A DNA stretch of 64,000 nt from Tetragonia tetragonoides (lineage: Eukaryota; Streptophyta; Magnoliopsida; Caryophyllales; Aizoaceae): NCBI GenBank assembly GCA_038025085.1, contig CM076148.1, positions 4,557,501-4,621,500 on the forward strand. The letters are read 5' to 3'. The notes below the pieces were generated by a model, which saw nothing but the letters and a program-made list of their open reading frames with translations, was not told the origin of the DNA and ran no database searches. Numbering within the stretch: the first letter of the stretch is position 1; every line of letters begins with the position of its first letter. A program made the translations under genes and the position numbers. Positions 11,742 through 23,292 of this stretch are shown here, one piece after another.

Positions 11742-12220
11742 TCGGGTGTAAACGAGTCGAGTCGAGCCCGAGCCAGGCCTGGCTCGGGCTCGGCTTGGTT
11801 TGTTTTGGCTCGGCTCGGGCTTGGCTCGCTCGAAGCTCACCGAGTCCGAAAAATCAAGGCTCGGACTCGGTTCGATTTAGGCTCGTGGCTCGGCTCGACT
11901 CGGTTTGGCTCGGCTCAAATTCAAACTCATTATTACAAATGTTAGAAAAATGCAATTGAATTTGACTCTAAGTTATCCCTTGCACTTTCTCATATGAAAA
12001 AAAACCTTAAAAAGTAAGAAATCTCTAAAAATATTTAATGATTTTATTCGAATAGAGTGGAAAATCAACTAAATCGAGCCAACCGAGCCGAGCCATAGTA
12101 GGCTCGGGCTCGGCTCAGAAACCATTCGAGCTGGCTCGGGCTCGGCTCGAGCTCGAGCCGAGCTTTGACCGAGCCGAGCCCGAGGGCGAGCCGAGTCGGC
12201 TCGACTCAGTTACACCCCTA
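11742..12220. mobile_element. hAT-type MITE rich in GAGCC/GGCTC repeats
   Basis: Ends are TCGGGTGTAAACGAG and, at the right, the reverse complement of TAGGGGTGTAACTGAG, with AGTACGG on both sides (11735-11741 and 12221-12227), a 7-8 bp target duplication as in hAT elements. The subterminal regions are arrays of CTCGG/CCGAG motifs and the centre is AT-rich. It sits just upstream of the minus-strand F-box gene and is absent from the paralogous position near 21.7 kb. Confidence 0.8.
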
Positions 12221-12887
12221 AGTACGGAGTATCCATCATGAATCATGGATCAATTGTCACATTTTGATAAATTATTATTATTTTTTTTAAGGTGATGAGT
12301 CGTCATATATATTTTCCTCATTCGCAAGAAGGTTAGTCTTTCAACTTCTTATTAGCAAAAAGCATTTTAGGGGGCAATCGGATCAAACTGGTTGTTGAGT
12401 AATTACAAAATTATATTAGTTGGTATAAGAGTCGGTTATGTGAAAAATTACTAACCTTTCGTGGGGGTCGCTGATATGACCAGGGATACCTATTTAGTTA
12501 ATTTTTATATTTGAGGGTATACACACTGATTTGACATGTGACTAAAATTTGCAAGGATATGAGCAAATAAAGTGACAAGGGACACCTTTAGAGTAATAGT
12601 TTAGTAAGTGATATATTTTTGTATTGGAAGCTATTTCCTTTTTTGATAAATACTTCTAAGATACATTTGTATTATTTAAAGACAAAATTTGAACATATTA
12701 AAATATAGTGATAAAAGGATAGATTGTGCGTAGTTGTGAGTATAAGCGTAGGTAATTACCAGTATCACATATTGATAAATTATTTCATTTTTTATTTTTT
12801 TTTTGAGATGGTGAGTCCTCACATTTTTTTTTTTTTCCATTCCAAAGATGGTTAGACTTTCATCTTTTAACGCACAAGAGACATTTA

Positions 12888-13456
12888 GGCTCTGTTTGGT
12901 TGGGCGGAAAATCGTTTTCAACTGAAAAGTATTTTCAGCTGAAAATCATTTTCAGTGTAAAATGTATTTCCGTTCACATTTTCCGTTGTTTGGTTACAAC
13001 GGAAAACAATTTTCCTGAAAAACTTTTTTTTATAAAAAATAAAATCTACTAAAATAGTTGCGTCGATCTCGAAAAGTTAGGTGGATTAAAAAAAAATCAC
13101 CTCAAACGCATATCTGAGTCAAAAGTTATACTTATTTGAAGAAAAAAACAATATTGAGAAAGTGGCCCGAAAATTCAGCTCGAGGCCCAATCAAGTCGGG
13201 TGCGACTTTTTTTTTATGACCCAATGTCCCGACAACCAAACCCGATGATCAAGTACACTATTAGTGCTCCGGGGACATAGTGTCCCACCAACGGAAAACT
13301 GTTTTCCCTTCATTTTGAAGGGAAAACATTTACACCTATATAGGTGAAAATGCTTTTCCCCCTGGAAACTATTTTCCTTCACATTGTAAACCAAACAACG
13401 GAAAATGAAAAAACTGTTTTCCAGAAAAACTGTTTTCACCCCAACCAAACGGAGCC
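12888..13456. mobile_element. Tourist-like MITE
   Basis: Terminal repeats are GGCTCTGTTTGGTTGGG at the left and the reverse complement of GGCTCCGTTTGGTTGGGG at the right, flanked by TTA on both sides (12885-12887 and 13457-13459). Subterminal GAAAA/TTTTC stretches are also inverted. No transposase is encoded. Confidence 0.8.
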
Positions 13457-13639
13457 TTAGAGTAATAAATGTTATTATTTAATTATTTTGACAGGTTAAC
13501 GATAGATATTTTCCGACATAATCCAATTACTTAGCATATTTATAACCTTTTTTTGATCCATCAACATTTTCATTCAAAAACATATTGTATTTTTTAGAAA
13601 ACAAAATAAAAAATAGCTAAGCATATTAAAAATAGGGTG

Positions 13640-13679
13640 ATTAAAGAATAGTCCGTGCTGCGCACGGATAACACCCTAA
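13640..13679 (+). mobile_element. Helitron 3' terminus
   Basis: A perfect 6-bp-stem hairpin CCGTGC-TGC-GCACGG (13653-13667) is followed after 8 bases by CTAA (13676-13679) and a flanking T, the standard 3' end of a plant Helitron. The matching TC 5' end was not located; it probably lies within 12.2-12.9 kb, where phrases shared with the Helitron at 15374-18661 occur. Confidence 0.65.
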
Positions 13680-14240
13680 TTAACATGATTACTCAATCCC
13701 TCATCAATCCATTTTGATACCATTAAAACTAAGCCCACATAAAACACAATCCTTTTAAAAGACAACAACAAAGCGATTCACCAAAATTTTACCAAATTCT
13801 ACGCAACAAGCATGAGTCGTAGTAATCAAATGAAGAACTACAACTACAACTCTAATAACCCATAAGAGCTTTGATGAGCCCATTTCCCCTCTTACCCGAC
13901 TTTCAACTACAGAGAAACAAAAATAGTTGAAGTTTCAATCAACAAACAATTGATTAATAGAAAAGCAAAAAGGTAATAAGAATAAGATACTAAATTTAAG
14001 ATTAAAACAATATTTTCACTTGTTCTTGAAATGTTTTGCATAACCCAGCGAGACGAATCAGATTACACCAAACGATTGTAAGACCACTACCTCTTATAAA
14101 ACCCCCCAATCTCTGCTCACTATCTCCCTCTGCTACCTTCCGTTTCTTTTTTCCGGTTACACTTCTCTCTCCTCTCCATCTAGCTTCAACAAAATCTTTC
14201 TCTCTCCTCTCCTCTCCCCATCTTCAACTAAACCACAAAA

Positions 14241-14428
14241 ATGGATTTGCAATCGGGTAAAATGTCTTAACACTTGCCCTGTTATCGTGCATTTTGCACA
14301 CACAACAATTAGCTGGGCTCAATTTTCTAAGCACTTTGGTGTGGAATCGAAAAATATGATGAACCCAATGAAGAACTCGAAGCCAAGATTGAAGCTATAG
14401 ATAAAGCAAAAGAAGAAAAAGAAAAATG
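14241..14428 (+). pseudogene. Decayed copy A of the Cys-motif gene family
   Basis: The sequence around TTAGCTGGGCTCAATTTT aligns with exon 1 of the gene at 30313 (TGGGCTCAATTTGCACAGCG, RFGVKTF region), and the AAGATTGAAGCTATAGATAA part matches the downstream helix-coding part. The frame is lost by deletions and stops. A CT-rich leader and a TATA-like TTATAAAA (about 14094) precede it, as in the intact gene. Confidence 0.6.
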
Positions 14429-14653
14429 AACAGGTTCTTGAGCATTATCAATCGGGTGATTTTCTCGATTACTTTACTCTCTCGTCTCCTTTTTCAACCC
14501 TTGAGAATTTTCTCTCTTCTCTCCATCTTCAACCCAATCCCTCCTCCATTTCTCTCTTCAAGCCATTACCAACTTCAATTCCTTTTTCCAAATTTTATTT
14601 CTCTCTCCTCACCCTCCTCAACCCCAATTAAAGCTTAGACCCTTTCTCAAACA

Positions 14654-14800
14654 ATGGCGAAGTGTCAGATTGTACCCGACTTCGATACGATGCACTTGAC
14701 CAGTAACAAATTACTTCTCAAACAACAATGGCATCACCAGCCAAATTTTGTTCGACGTTTTGGTGTGAAGACATTCCAGAATGCCCTGTAACTCAGAAAA
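14654..14800 (+). pseudogene. Decayed copy B of the Cys-motif gene family
   Basis: ATGGCGAAGTGTCAGATT is followed by GTTTTGGTGTGAAGACATTC, matching exon 1 of the gene at 30313. The second Cys and much of the motif are lost by frameshift. It is in tandem with copy A and also preceded by CT-rich leader sequence. The match ends near 14800. Confidence 0.6.
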
Positions 14801-14829
14801 ACTGTCAGAGCTTCTCCGATCTGCAATAG

Positions 14830-15215
14830 AGAGCGGTCGACCTGGCTGCAGTCTTACAAAACAGGTCTAGGTGACACCGTGACACTTGGAGAGAATATGT
14901 TGGTTGAGTGAGAATTTATTACCTTCCTTCAAAAAGGTTGGGGGTATTTATAGCCCACTCCAATGGGCATGCCTTATTATGTGGTCCAAATCTGATCGGG
15001 TGACCTAGAGGACTTTGGGCCTTCCGAGTAGGATCGGGCCTTTGGGTCCTCTTGTATGCATGGGCCTGTGTGTTGGATAGCAGCCTTGGCTGCTTGCCTT
15101 ACTTTGGTTTAGCCTCATTAGACCTTTCTCGCTGGGCGCCTCTTAGCCAAGCGTGTGGTAGATGGGGCTTGGCCCTTGGCCCATCGTGTCCTACCCAATC
15201 AGTCCAGAAACTAAC
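14830..15215. other. Unclassified, possibly LTR-derived
   Basis: A G/C-richer stretch with GGGCC and TGGGCC motifs and no coherent frame. It resembles retrotransposon LTR sequence in composition, but no paired LTR, primer site or target duplication was found. Confidence 0.25.
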
Positions 15216-15373
15216 ACTATTACACCCTTGCTAAGAGTACTAAATTATTCTAAAGCCCATATTGGGCAAACAAGCTGCTACTTACATAGGTAAGCATAAC
15301 ATCCAACAAGTGAGCAAGCAAGGAGGTCAATCGTGTTTGTCAACAAAATATATGGTCCAAAATTATTACAAAA

Positions 15374-18300
15374 CTAGGACTTTACCCATGCTACGTACGG
15401 ACGACCAATTTATCACTACATTTTTATGTTCAAATTAATTTTGGATTTTTAAAATTTTTATATAGATATGTAAAGAATAATGAAAAATAGTGATTGGTCA
15501 AAACTTTACAGATGTCATACCATTCATAAGTCTCCTATTTAAAAAATAAAATAATATCAGTCACTTGTCAGTTGTCACTTAACTTGCAATTGTACATCAT
15601 ATGCCCATTCTCCGCTAAGAGGGGTCTAAGGCAAGGGGACCCTCTGTCTCCCTATCTTTTTATGATTGCGATGGATTATCTGTCTAGATGTTTGAAGGGA
15701 CTTCAGACTGAGCCAAGGTTCCAGTACCACCCGAGATGCAATAAATTTTCATTGGTACATTGTATCTTTGCAGATGACCTACTCATGTTCTCTAGAGGTG
15801 ATACACAATCTGTAGCTATGATGTTTGAGAAATTTGAGCTCTTTTCTGTTTGTTCTGGTCTCAAGGCAAATGAAAGCAAATCAGAAATATACTTTGGGGG
15901 AATTCTTGCAAATGATAAACAGGCCATTATTGACAGGATGAGCATTCAAGAGGGGACTCTCCCTTTTAGGTACCTTGGAGTTCCTCTTACTTCTAAGAGG
16001 CTTCAGATTCATCACTATGACCCATTGGTACAGAAAGTTATAGAGAAGATACAGTCCTGGACATCTAAGTTTCTGTCTTATGCTGGCAGATTGCAGCTTA
16101 TCAAAGCTGTGCTCTTTTCTCTTCAGAATTTTTTGTCTCAATTCTTTCACATCCCATGACTGTTATACATGATATTGAGCAGCTGTGCAGGAGATTTCTT
16201 TGGACAGGTAATGCTGATCCTAGTCATAGAGCCCTAGTAGCGTGGGATGATTTATGTACCCCAGCTACTACAGGAGGGCTAGGTATTTTTAGCTTCAAAA
16301 CATGGAACATAGCTGCTCTTGGAAAGCTCCTTTGGGACATTCAACATAAGTAGGAGAAACTTTGGATACGGTGGGTCAATGCTTATTATATAAAAAACAG
16401 GGATTTTTGGGCTATGCCAAAGCCCAGTCAAGCTTCTTGACTTATACAGAAGCTTTTTGATCACAGAGATGAATTGAAACAATTTGTAAGCAACTGAGGC
16501 CTACAAATTTTTGTCATCTGATTTGCCAAAGCAACCTTGGACAAGACTTGTATGGAACACACTTGCACTTTCCAAGTGGAGATTTATAATGTGGCTATGC
16601 ATTAAAGGTAGACTTCCTATTTGGCAAAATTTGTATAAACTGGGCATACAGGGCCCTAGCATCTGCTGTTTGTGTAGGCGAAATGGCGAGACATTACAAC
16701 ATATCTTCTTTGAATGTGAGTTTGCAACTCAGATATGGGCAAGAGTATTCCAATAGCTTAAGATAACCCCTATCCAGTGGCAGTGGCCAGGGGTGTATGC
16801 TCAGATAGGTGAAGCAGCAAAGAGAAGGAAAGCGAGAGACAAAGCCATGCGAGCTAGTGCATCTGCTGTCATCTACCTCGTTTGGCAAGCAAGGAACTCT
16901 AGATTGTTCCAGGGCAGAGCTGATACTGCTGATCAGATCCTGAAAAAGCTGATGTCAAGCTTACATACAAGAGCAGCTGCAGCGAAAGACAAAAAGATTC
17001 GAGATTTCTTAATATCTGATCTAAATTTATTATGGTGATGTGAATTATCCTTGTGTTTCTGTGTATAATTCCTTGGTATTATTCCACTGGTAGCATGTTT
17101 TTTGCAGGGATAGTAGGCATATGATTGTGGTCTTACTTTCAAGGGCCCTTCCTAGAAGGTAACTTGATAGTGAGCTATGATGCCAATGTAGCTATCTCGT
17201 GCTAGTGTAGGAAACCAGTGTGGAGATCTAGTGTGAGTGTTGGAGATGACTTGTGCTTCATTGTATATCCTTATTGGAAGTAATAAAAGTTATTTTACTT
17301 TCCAAAAAAAAATAATAATAATAATAAAAAAATTGTACATCATATGTACAACTTAATAAATCGCAATTTGTTATCCTTATAACTTTGTGTCTAACCTGTG
17401 TTTAATACTCTCAAACATAAAACGTAATTAAATATTTAAAGCTTGTCATATTAACATCGATTATTCTAACAAATAATAGCCAATTTTCACGTAGCCTAAT
17501 CTTATACCAACTAATATAAAATTTGTTATTAAACAAATGTCGGTTTGATCAAATGTCCCTTAATATGTATTTCACTAATTGGAATCTAAAAGTTGAAAGG
17601 GTAACCTTCTTTTAATTGGAAAAAAAACAGCGACAATTCACCATCTAGGAAAAGGGGAAATGATATGTAATTTATTAAAATATGACACTTGTACGTTGAC
17701 TGTGCTTATACTCACACTTATATAAACCTTATTATATTATGTGCACCTATTACCCCAAATATTCATCATCCGATCTATACCCAGTAATAGTTTTTTATCG
17801 TGTTCAAAACATTAAATCTGGACATTAATGTCATTTTAGATTGTATCAATGTAATTCTAACTAAAGAAAGAAAATAATATTAATAGGCTATAGCAATTAC
17901 TATAGGATATTGACAATTACTCACCAAAATAAAAATAAAAAAATAAAACAATAAATGACCAATTAAATTGTGACACTTGTCATGTTATCTACGATTTTAC
18001 CCAAAATTGTATACATACACTAATTCCACAAATATCACTCACATGTTAATTATCACATAATCTGTGCTTATCCCCACAAATATTAGACAAATATCATCTA
18101 CCATGTAACACACACAACTATATATTATAAGTTGAAAATGATGACTTTCTATGTGACCCTTGTCAAATTACATGTGCTTATCCCCGTAAATTAGGCAAAC
18201 AACTAGTAGTCACATATTCGTTGTCATATGACATATGCTTATTTTGACGTCAAATATCACCTACTACGAAAGACCCATAATATATTGCTAAAATAAAAAT

Positions 18301-18661
18301 GATGAGTACGTCTATATGTGACCCTTATCACATTACATGCGCTTATCCCATAAAATTAGGCAAATATATTTTACCACGTCAAAACATTTATTTTTGCCCA
18401 CAATTATAAAACTAAATAAAAGTGGTGAGATTAAATGGTCTAATACTTATAAATATAAATCTTACAAAAGTTGATGACCAAAAATAGTATTTAATTAAAA
18501 AATGGTCAAGTATTAAATAGATAATTTTAATAAGACATTTAATACATAACATAATAAATGTCACCATAAAGACCATAATGACAGAAAAAAAGGGAAAAAA
18601 AAAGAAAAAAATAATAATAACTAATAAGAATGTGACACATGTCATATATATATATATTAGA
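15374..18661 (-). mobile_element. Helitron inserted in the knottin-like exon
   Basis: On the minus strand it begins TCTAATATATAT after a flanking A and ends with a decayed hairpin (about CCGTACGTAGCATGGG) and CCTAG followed by T, as expected for Helitron insertion between A and T. Removing it joins the flanks into a gapless match to copy 2 of the knottin gene near 41551-41590, which is direct evidence for both ends. No helicase or Rep gene is seen, so it is non-autonomous. It hosts the LINE at 15604-17330. The remainder is AT-rich with no genes. Confidence 0.85.
15604..17330 (+). mobile_element. 5'-truncated L1-type LINE
   Basis: Perfect 16-bp target duplications (AATTGTACATCATATG at 15588-15603 and 17331-17346) flank a fragment that starts inside the reverse transcriptase (RGLRQGDPLSPYLF), continues through the FADD catalytic box (FADDLLMFSRGD), the thumb (YLGVPLTS, WTSKFLSYAGRLQLIKAV) and the C-terminal zinc-finger RVT region (CCLCRRNGETLQHIFFEC), and ends in a poly(A)/AAT tail. 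A one-base frameshift near 16158 and stops near 16350 and 16440-16500 inactivate it. The 5' truncation is typical of target-primed insertion. Confidence 0.93.
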
Positions 18662-18755
18662 TTGGCCTGGCATTTTGCAATCACTTGTACTGACTTTCTT
18701 TCCCATCCCGATTTTTTGGGTTTTAGTAAGTTTTCATCTCTGGTTATAGTTTTTA

Positions 18756-19099
18756 TTATAAAATTTTGTGTGGACTTAGTCCATGGTAGATCAATACTTG
18801 GAATCACCCCCTACTTTATCTGGAGCCATCCTTCTATAAAAGTGGAGCCACCCTTACTTCACCTGGAGCCACCCCTCAAATTTAAACTTGGCACCACCCT
18901 ACTTCACCCTGATCCACCCCCTACTTTATCTGGAGCCACCCCTTACTTCACCTGGAGCCACCCCTCAAAATTACTCAAAATTACTTTATCTGGAGCCACC
19001 CTCCTATTTTACTTGGACCCACCTCCCTACTTCACCTAGAGTCACCCCTTACAACTAGTTGGTCCACGGTGGAATAAGTGCACACAAAACTTACTGAGC
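18756..19099. mobile_element. MITE of the TTGTGTGGACTTAGTCC family (member A)
   Basis: Inverted ends TTTTGTGTGGACTTAGTCC (left) and CCGTGG...GCACACAAAAC (right) enclose a degenerate tandem array of about 22-bp units (GGAGCCACCCCTTACTTCACCT). TTTA occurs on both sides of the inferred insertion (18752-18755 and 19100-19103). Comparison with copy 2 of the knottin gene supports insertion here. Relatives lie at 33283, 34529 and 58664. Confidence 0.7.
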
Positions 19100-19672
19100 T
19101 TTATTGGTTGTTCCATCACCTTTTCTTGTATTATCACCTCATACTCCACTGGCATTTCATCTGAAGTTGTTGCCATTTATCGTTGCCAACACCGAAGCTG
19201 CAAAATGTCATAATCGATCCTAAATAATCAAAAGAGTCAAATTGAATAGCTTGTCCTGTGTCAACTTGGTCCATCGTAAAATAAGGACACTAATGCAAAT
19301 GTTTTGAATAGAGCACTACAATTTGAACTAATTTCTCACAAGTATCGTCCTTTAGCTTTACCATGTTAGGGATTTATTTTTTATTTTTTTTATATCAAGG
19401 ACCCAAAGAGTTTTTGAAATTAAAATTCTCCTTTGTTGTCAAATCTTTTTAGAAGGAAAACGAAAAATGAACTAGAGTTCGGTAATTTGAACTAGCTAAT
19501 TGAAAAAGCTCGACAACATAATCATGAACGGAAAGAGACATGTAAGAATAAGATAGCATGCATGAAAAGACTAACCTGCTGTACTCAGCAAGAGTAGCAG
19601 TAAAAAAGCAGAAATAAGGAAGTTGAATGACACCATTTCCATTTCCATATTTGGTTGAATCAGTTAGACTAC

Positions 19673-20096
19673 ATGAGGATTTCTGGGAATATGTAAGCCT
19701 AATGTTGAGCCATCGAATTTGTTTCCCATCGAATTTGTTTTCAACAATCTAAGGGCGCGCTGCAGAACTACGCAATTATAGAGGGACTAGTTCAGATGTA
19801 GAGCACTAGAGCTTGCGGCTTATTTCTTGGAGAGAGCTCCAGTTTTGGAATCAAGGCTACTTATTACGCCCTATAGTCGAATGCTAATAAGAAAATGGTG
19901 GTGGAAAGTGGAGTCCATGTTCCCATCCAAGGAGGACGAGATCATCGACAGGGTACGAGACGATGTAATTGAGGTTCTTCTCTACCAGCCTACAGCATCC
20001 CCAATTGCTGAAATTAGAGTTAGCGATGGCAATGAGCATGAAAACTTGTTTTCATTTTTCAAACGGCTTCATGTTTCGGATGTCTACAATAAATGA
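19673..20096 (+). pseudogene. Duplicate of the F-box/LRR last exon
   Basis: Nearly the whole third exon of the gene at 8352-10182 reappears, from the TCTGGGAATAT block through to the same C-terminus VSDVYNK. It has small duplications (a repeated CATCGAATTTGTTT), an inserted GCGC and in-frame disruptions, and exons 1-2 are missing. Its left edge abuts the 5' end of the knottin-like copy 3, marking a rearrangement breakpoint near 19670. The intergenic sequence that follows (20097-20452) matches 10183-10474. Confidence 0.85.
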
Positions 20097-20452
20097 ACAT
20101 TTAGAAGTTCTTTGCAGCCATTATCTAGAATCCTCAAATGCAATATAGAGAAGGGGCATGATAAGGAGAAGAATTTTTCGGCCTGGTTGTCTAGATGTTT
20201 GCTCGGTATATTTGTACATTTTCCTTTAATTTGTATGGTTCTTGTACTGTAATTAATATGAATTGATCAGCAATGTGATGATAAGCTATATTTTGTAATG
20301 TCATGTATCTTGAAGATTCTGTATCTTGAAAAGGTAATGGACTACTAATCAATAATTCAATATATTAAACATTAAAGAGAAGTAATGAAAACCAATAATA
20401 CAAAAAGAAGAGTGAGAGTATTCCTAAGTATTCTTGGAGCAGAAAACTTAGC

Positions 20453-21702
20453 TCATTGTAATCCCACTAGAGCTAAACTTTCTTCAAACGGAGCGGACAT
20501 TCTCCATGGCATCGATCCCCATAGACTATTAGCAGCAATCTCGGTTTCATACTTGAGATGGTGCACAACCCATTGCCCATGGCTGGATTTTTCAAGGGTA
20601 ACTTGCTCGTTTACCATATCAAGATCAAAGTACTGTCTTAATCGATATTCATAATAAAGGACGTTGAGCAACTTTGTCCAAGACATGGTTTCCCCAGCAG
20701 ATTCAGAATCCATCATCACCCAAATGGCACACGGTGAAAGTTGAAAAGAATCTTCATGCGCAATCACCCCTAACTTAATGTCCTCTTCTTTCTCCACCTC
20801 ATCCTGTTCTTTACATAAGAGCTTAAGCTTCACAGCTATGATTTCAAGGTGAATATATTTAGCAATTTCGTTAGGCAAACTGACATTAAGATCATAAAAC
20901 ACCTCATGTGTCAAATCAAAAGCCAACACACACAGGCCAAAAGTCCAATACATGACCCCATTGATTTGCACCCCACGGGCACCTCCTCTGCCACGAACCT
21001 TAGCGACTGGGTAGGGAAGATAAACATCAAATCGTCTCCAAGTGTTAGCATTGAGAGAGTAAACATTAGCACAAAGGAGGGACGTGGTCCTTATTTTTCT
21101 CTTAGGTTTAAATAATGTAGCTCGGACCACCTTGTAATCGCATGATTTATTGTCATACCCAAATCCAAAAACCACAAAATTGTTTATGAATGAATAATCT
21201 GAATTTTCACTATATGAAATAAAATCATACTCAAGTGTTAGTGTCTTCTTCAAGATTGGGTTCCAAAGGATAATTGTCTCGCAGTTGGGATTAGTAGGGT
21301 GTTTAGGCATGGGTTTAAAGAGGCATATAAGCCCTTTACAATAAGCTTTTCGTGTATCGGAACTAAGTTTTTCTTCCGGCAACAAGAAAGTGATTTTATT
21401 ATAGGGTGGAAGTACATCATCTTTGTATACACGTAGGATTTGAGGCAAGAGCAGGAGCATGGGGATGGTAGTGGTCGTACCTGTACCATGGCGATGGCGG
21501 TAGTGGCGAGTTGGCGACTTTGGCTATAAGCAACGATGAAGGAAGGGCGGCATATGATTGAATCTAATGACTTGAAAACCTGCGCGAGGCTTTGTAGAGA
21601 ATTCACAGGCAGCCGATTCAGTATTTCCTCTATCAATAATAATTCATTAGGGATTTTTAAAAAACCGCATAAATAATGAAGTAGTTGTTTCTTCATCATC
21701 AT
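20453..21702 (-). pseudogene. Duplicate F-box/FBA gene with internal frameshift
   Basis: Paralogue of the gene at 10475-11697. Here the ATG at 21702 is in frame with the F-box (IPNELLLIEEILNRLPVNSL), but a net +5-base change in the CATCGC repeat region near 21500 shifts the frame. The FBA-domain frame continues separately from about 21460 to the stop at 20453 (YCKGLICLF, ILWNPILKK, GFGYDNKSCDYKVV). So the two copies carry different single lesions, one at the start and one after the F-box. It could also be two short products, but that is less likely. Confidence 0.8.
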
Positions 21703-22143
21703 TCAAAATAGGATCAAATACCTCTTTTTTCAGTCGAATTACTTTGCTTGACGTAGTATTTCACGGCTTAGTGGCCATACTTGTAGATCCCATAGTAACT
21801 TTTTTTTGTTTTTTTTTTTCTGGAATTCTAATTGTATTCTACGTAGGAAACCCTATATTTTTTGGTTTCTAATTAATAAAGGTGACACGTGACTGATATA
21901 TGTGAGTAACACAAGACTTGCTATTTTGCTTGATATTTATGGGTGTGTCTAATTTTTTGGTTACTACACTTTTTTGGGCTTACTTTTTTACAATAGCAAT
22001 CACAAATTAGTACATACGTCCAACAGTAATATAAGCCAAGGTTTCTGGTGATAGATTTTGGGCTTCAGTTCAATTTCCACAAGGAACATCATCCTATAGC
22101 TTGTGTTTATTCTTGTAATAAGGACATTGTAAAATTTGATTAG

Positions 22144-23058
22144 CTAACCTTGTTTGAGTAATTTCGAGCCTTCAAAAGATAACACACGCATCGCATTTGC
22201 GAAGCTTCTTCTTCCAAGCACTTGTTCAGGCATCTTAAGCAAAGATGCAACATTTTGATTTTCGCCTTCTCTCTTCTATGTTTGTAGACCAACAGGAACC
22301 GATAAAGAGGAATCGCTTTGAGCACCTTTTTTCCGTCTTCCACGTTCATATTCATGAAGTGTCCCGAGAAGGAAAAGTAAGCTCCGAGCTCAGCAAAATT
22401 AGCCACCATTTCAGCAGAACCAGCATAAGAGTGGAGGATCAAACCAGAGGGAAAGGACTGATGGACCTCATCATGTCGAGAAGCTCATCAAAACCACTAA
22501 GGCAGTGAACTGACTTCAATCAGTGTTCCCTGCCAACGGGCTCTTGTCCAAGCCAATCTCTCCCACTGCAACAGTAGGGGGGGAGTTTAGGAACTCCTTA
22601 AGAGACTCAAACCAGCCCGCGGTCTTTCCTGACACAAACCTAAACAAAACAAACATAGATTAGTACAGTAAAAGTAGGCGCCGTGAAAAGGGACTAGGGA
22701 GGGTCAAAACCCCAGTACAAATCCTAATAAAACCATTAAATTGAAGAGCAACAGCTAGTCAAAGTGATTAAAAAGCCATTAAAATGATAAGAGCAAATAT
22801 GAATATGAACATTGAAATTCAATCAAGTACAATACCATGGGTGAAGACCAAAGTTAGGAATTATAGAAGGGTAGGTATCACCCATTTGCTTGATCAGTTG
22901 CCAGTCGTTCTCATGGATTCCATTAACAGCCAGGTAAACAACTCTCTTATCAATGGCATCTTGTATAACTTGTGGCGCCATGTGGATGATTCTAGGGTCT
23001 TGAAGGACTGAAGGCGACAGTGTGCATCAAACAGCTTTATGTCTCCTCCTCCTTCCAT
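22144..23058 (-). pseudogene. TatD-like pseudogene
   Basis: Minus-strand copy of the gene at 2851-3897. Breaks: the second His of the metal motif DAHCH is Arg; an 8-base insertion directly after it shifts the frame; the region that encoded the conserved ETDCPD metal motif and following residues is deleted; the C-terminus is frameshifted. The FAELGAYFSFSGHFMN block is well kept, so the decay is moderate. Not expected to encode an active enzyme. Confidence 0.9.
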
Positions 23059-23292
23059 GTCCTCCTTAAAAGATGGTTTAATTTGTTTCCCTCTTAGAAA
23101 CTAGAATGTCAACAAGCCTACTTATATAGGCAAAAACTGCAGCATTTATATTTTAATTTTCGCTTCGGATAAATTGATGTTTTTTTTTTGCTCAGCTAAA
23201 AGAGGGTGCAAGTGAATGGTGACCGAGACACCTCCTGCTACATCATGTTCGGATTCTCGTGTTTAATAGCAAACATATCAGACTAGCTGAAC

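Larger units (their letters stand above)
15220..19648 (-). pseudogene. Knottin-like secreted peptide gene, copy 3, disrupted
   Basis: Minus strand. Exon 1 (19576-19648) encodes a signal peptide starting MEMEM, with a good donor. Exon 2 begins after the acceptor at 19198-19199 but gains bases that shift the frame almost at once. It is then interrupted by a MITE (18756-19099), continues to 18662 (the start of the Cys region), is cut by a Helitron (15374-18661), and its 3' part resumes at 15373 and runs to about 15220, matching the 3' flank of copy 2 (41351-41560). It is dead. Its value is that it shows exact empty sites when compared with copy 2. Confidence 0.8.

Noticed and set aside
14030..14640. 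Ser/Leu/Pro-rich frames at 14036 and 14426
   Set aside because: They are CT-rich leader sequences of decayed Cys-motif gene copies, not independent proteins.
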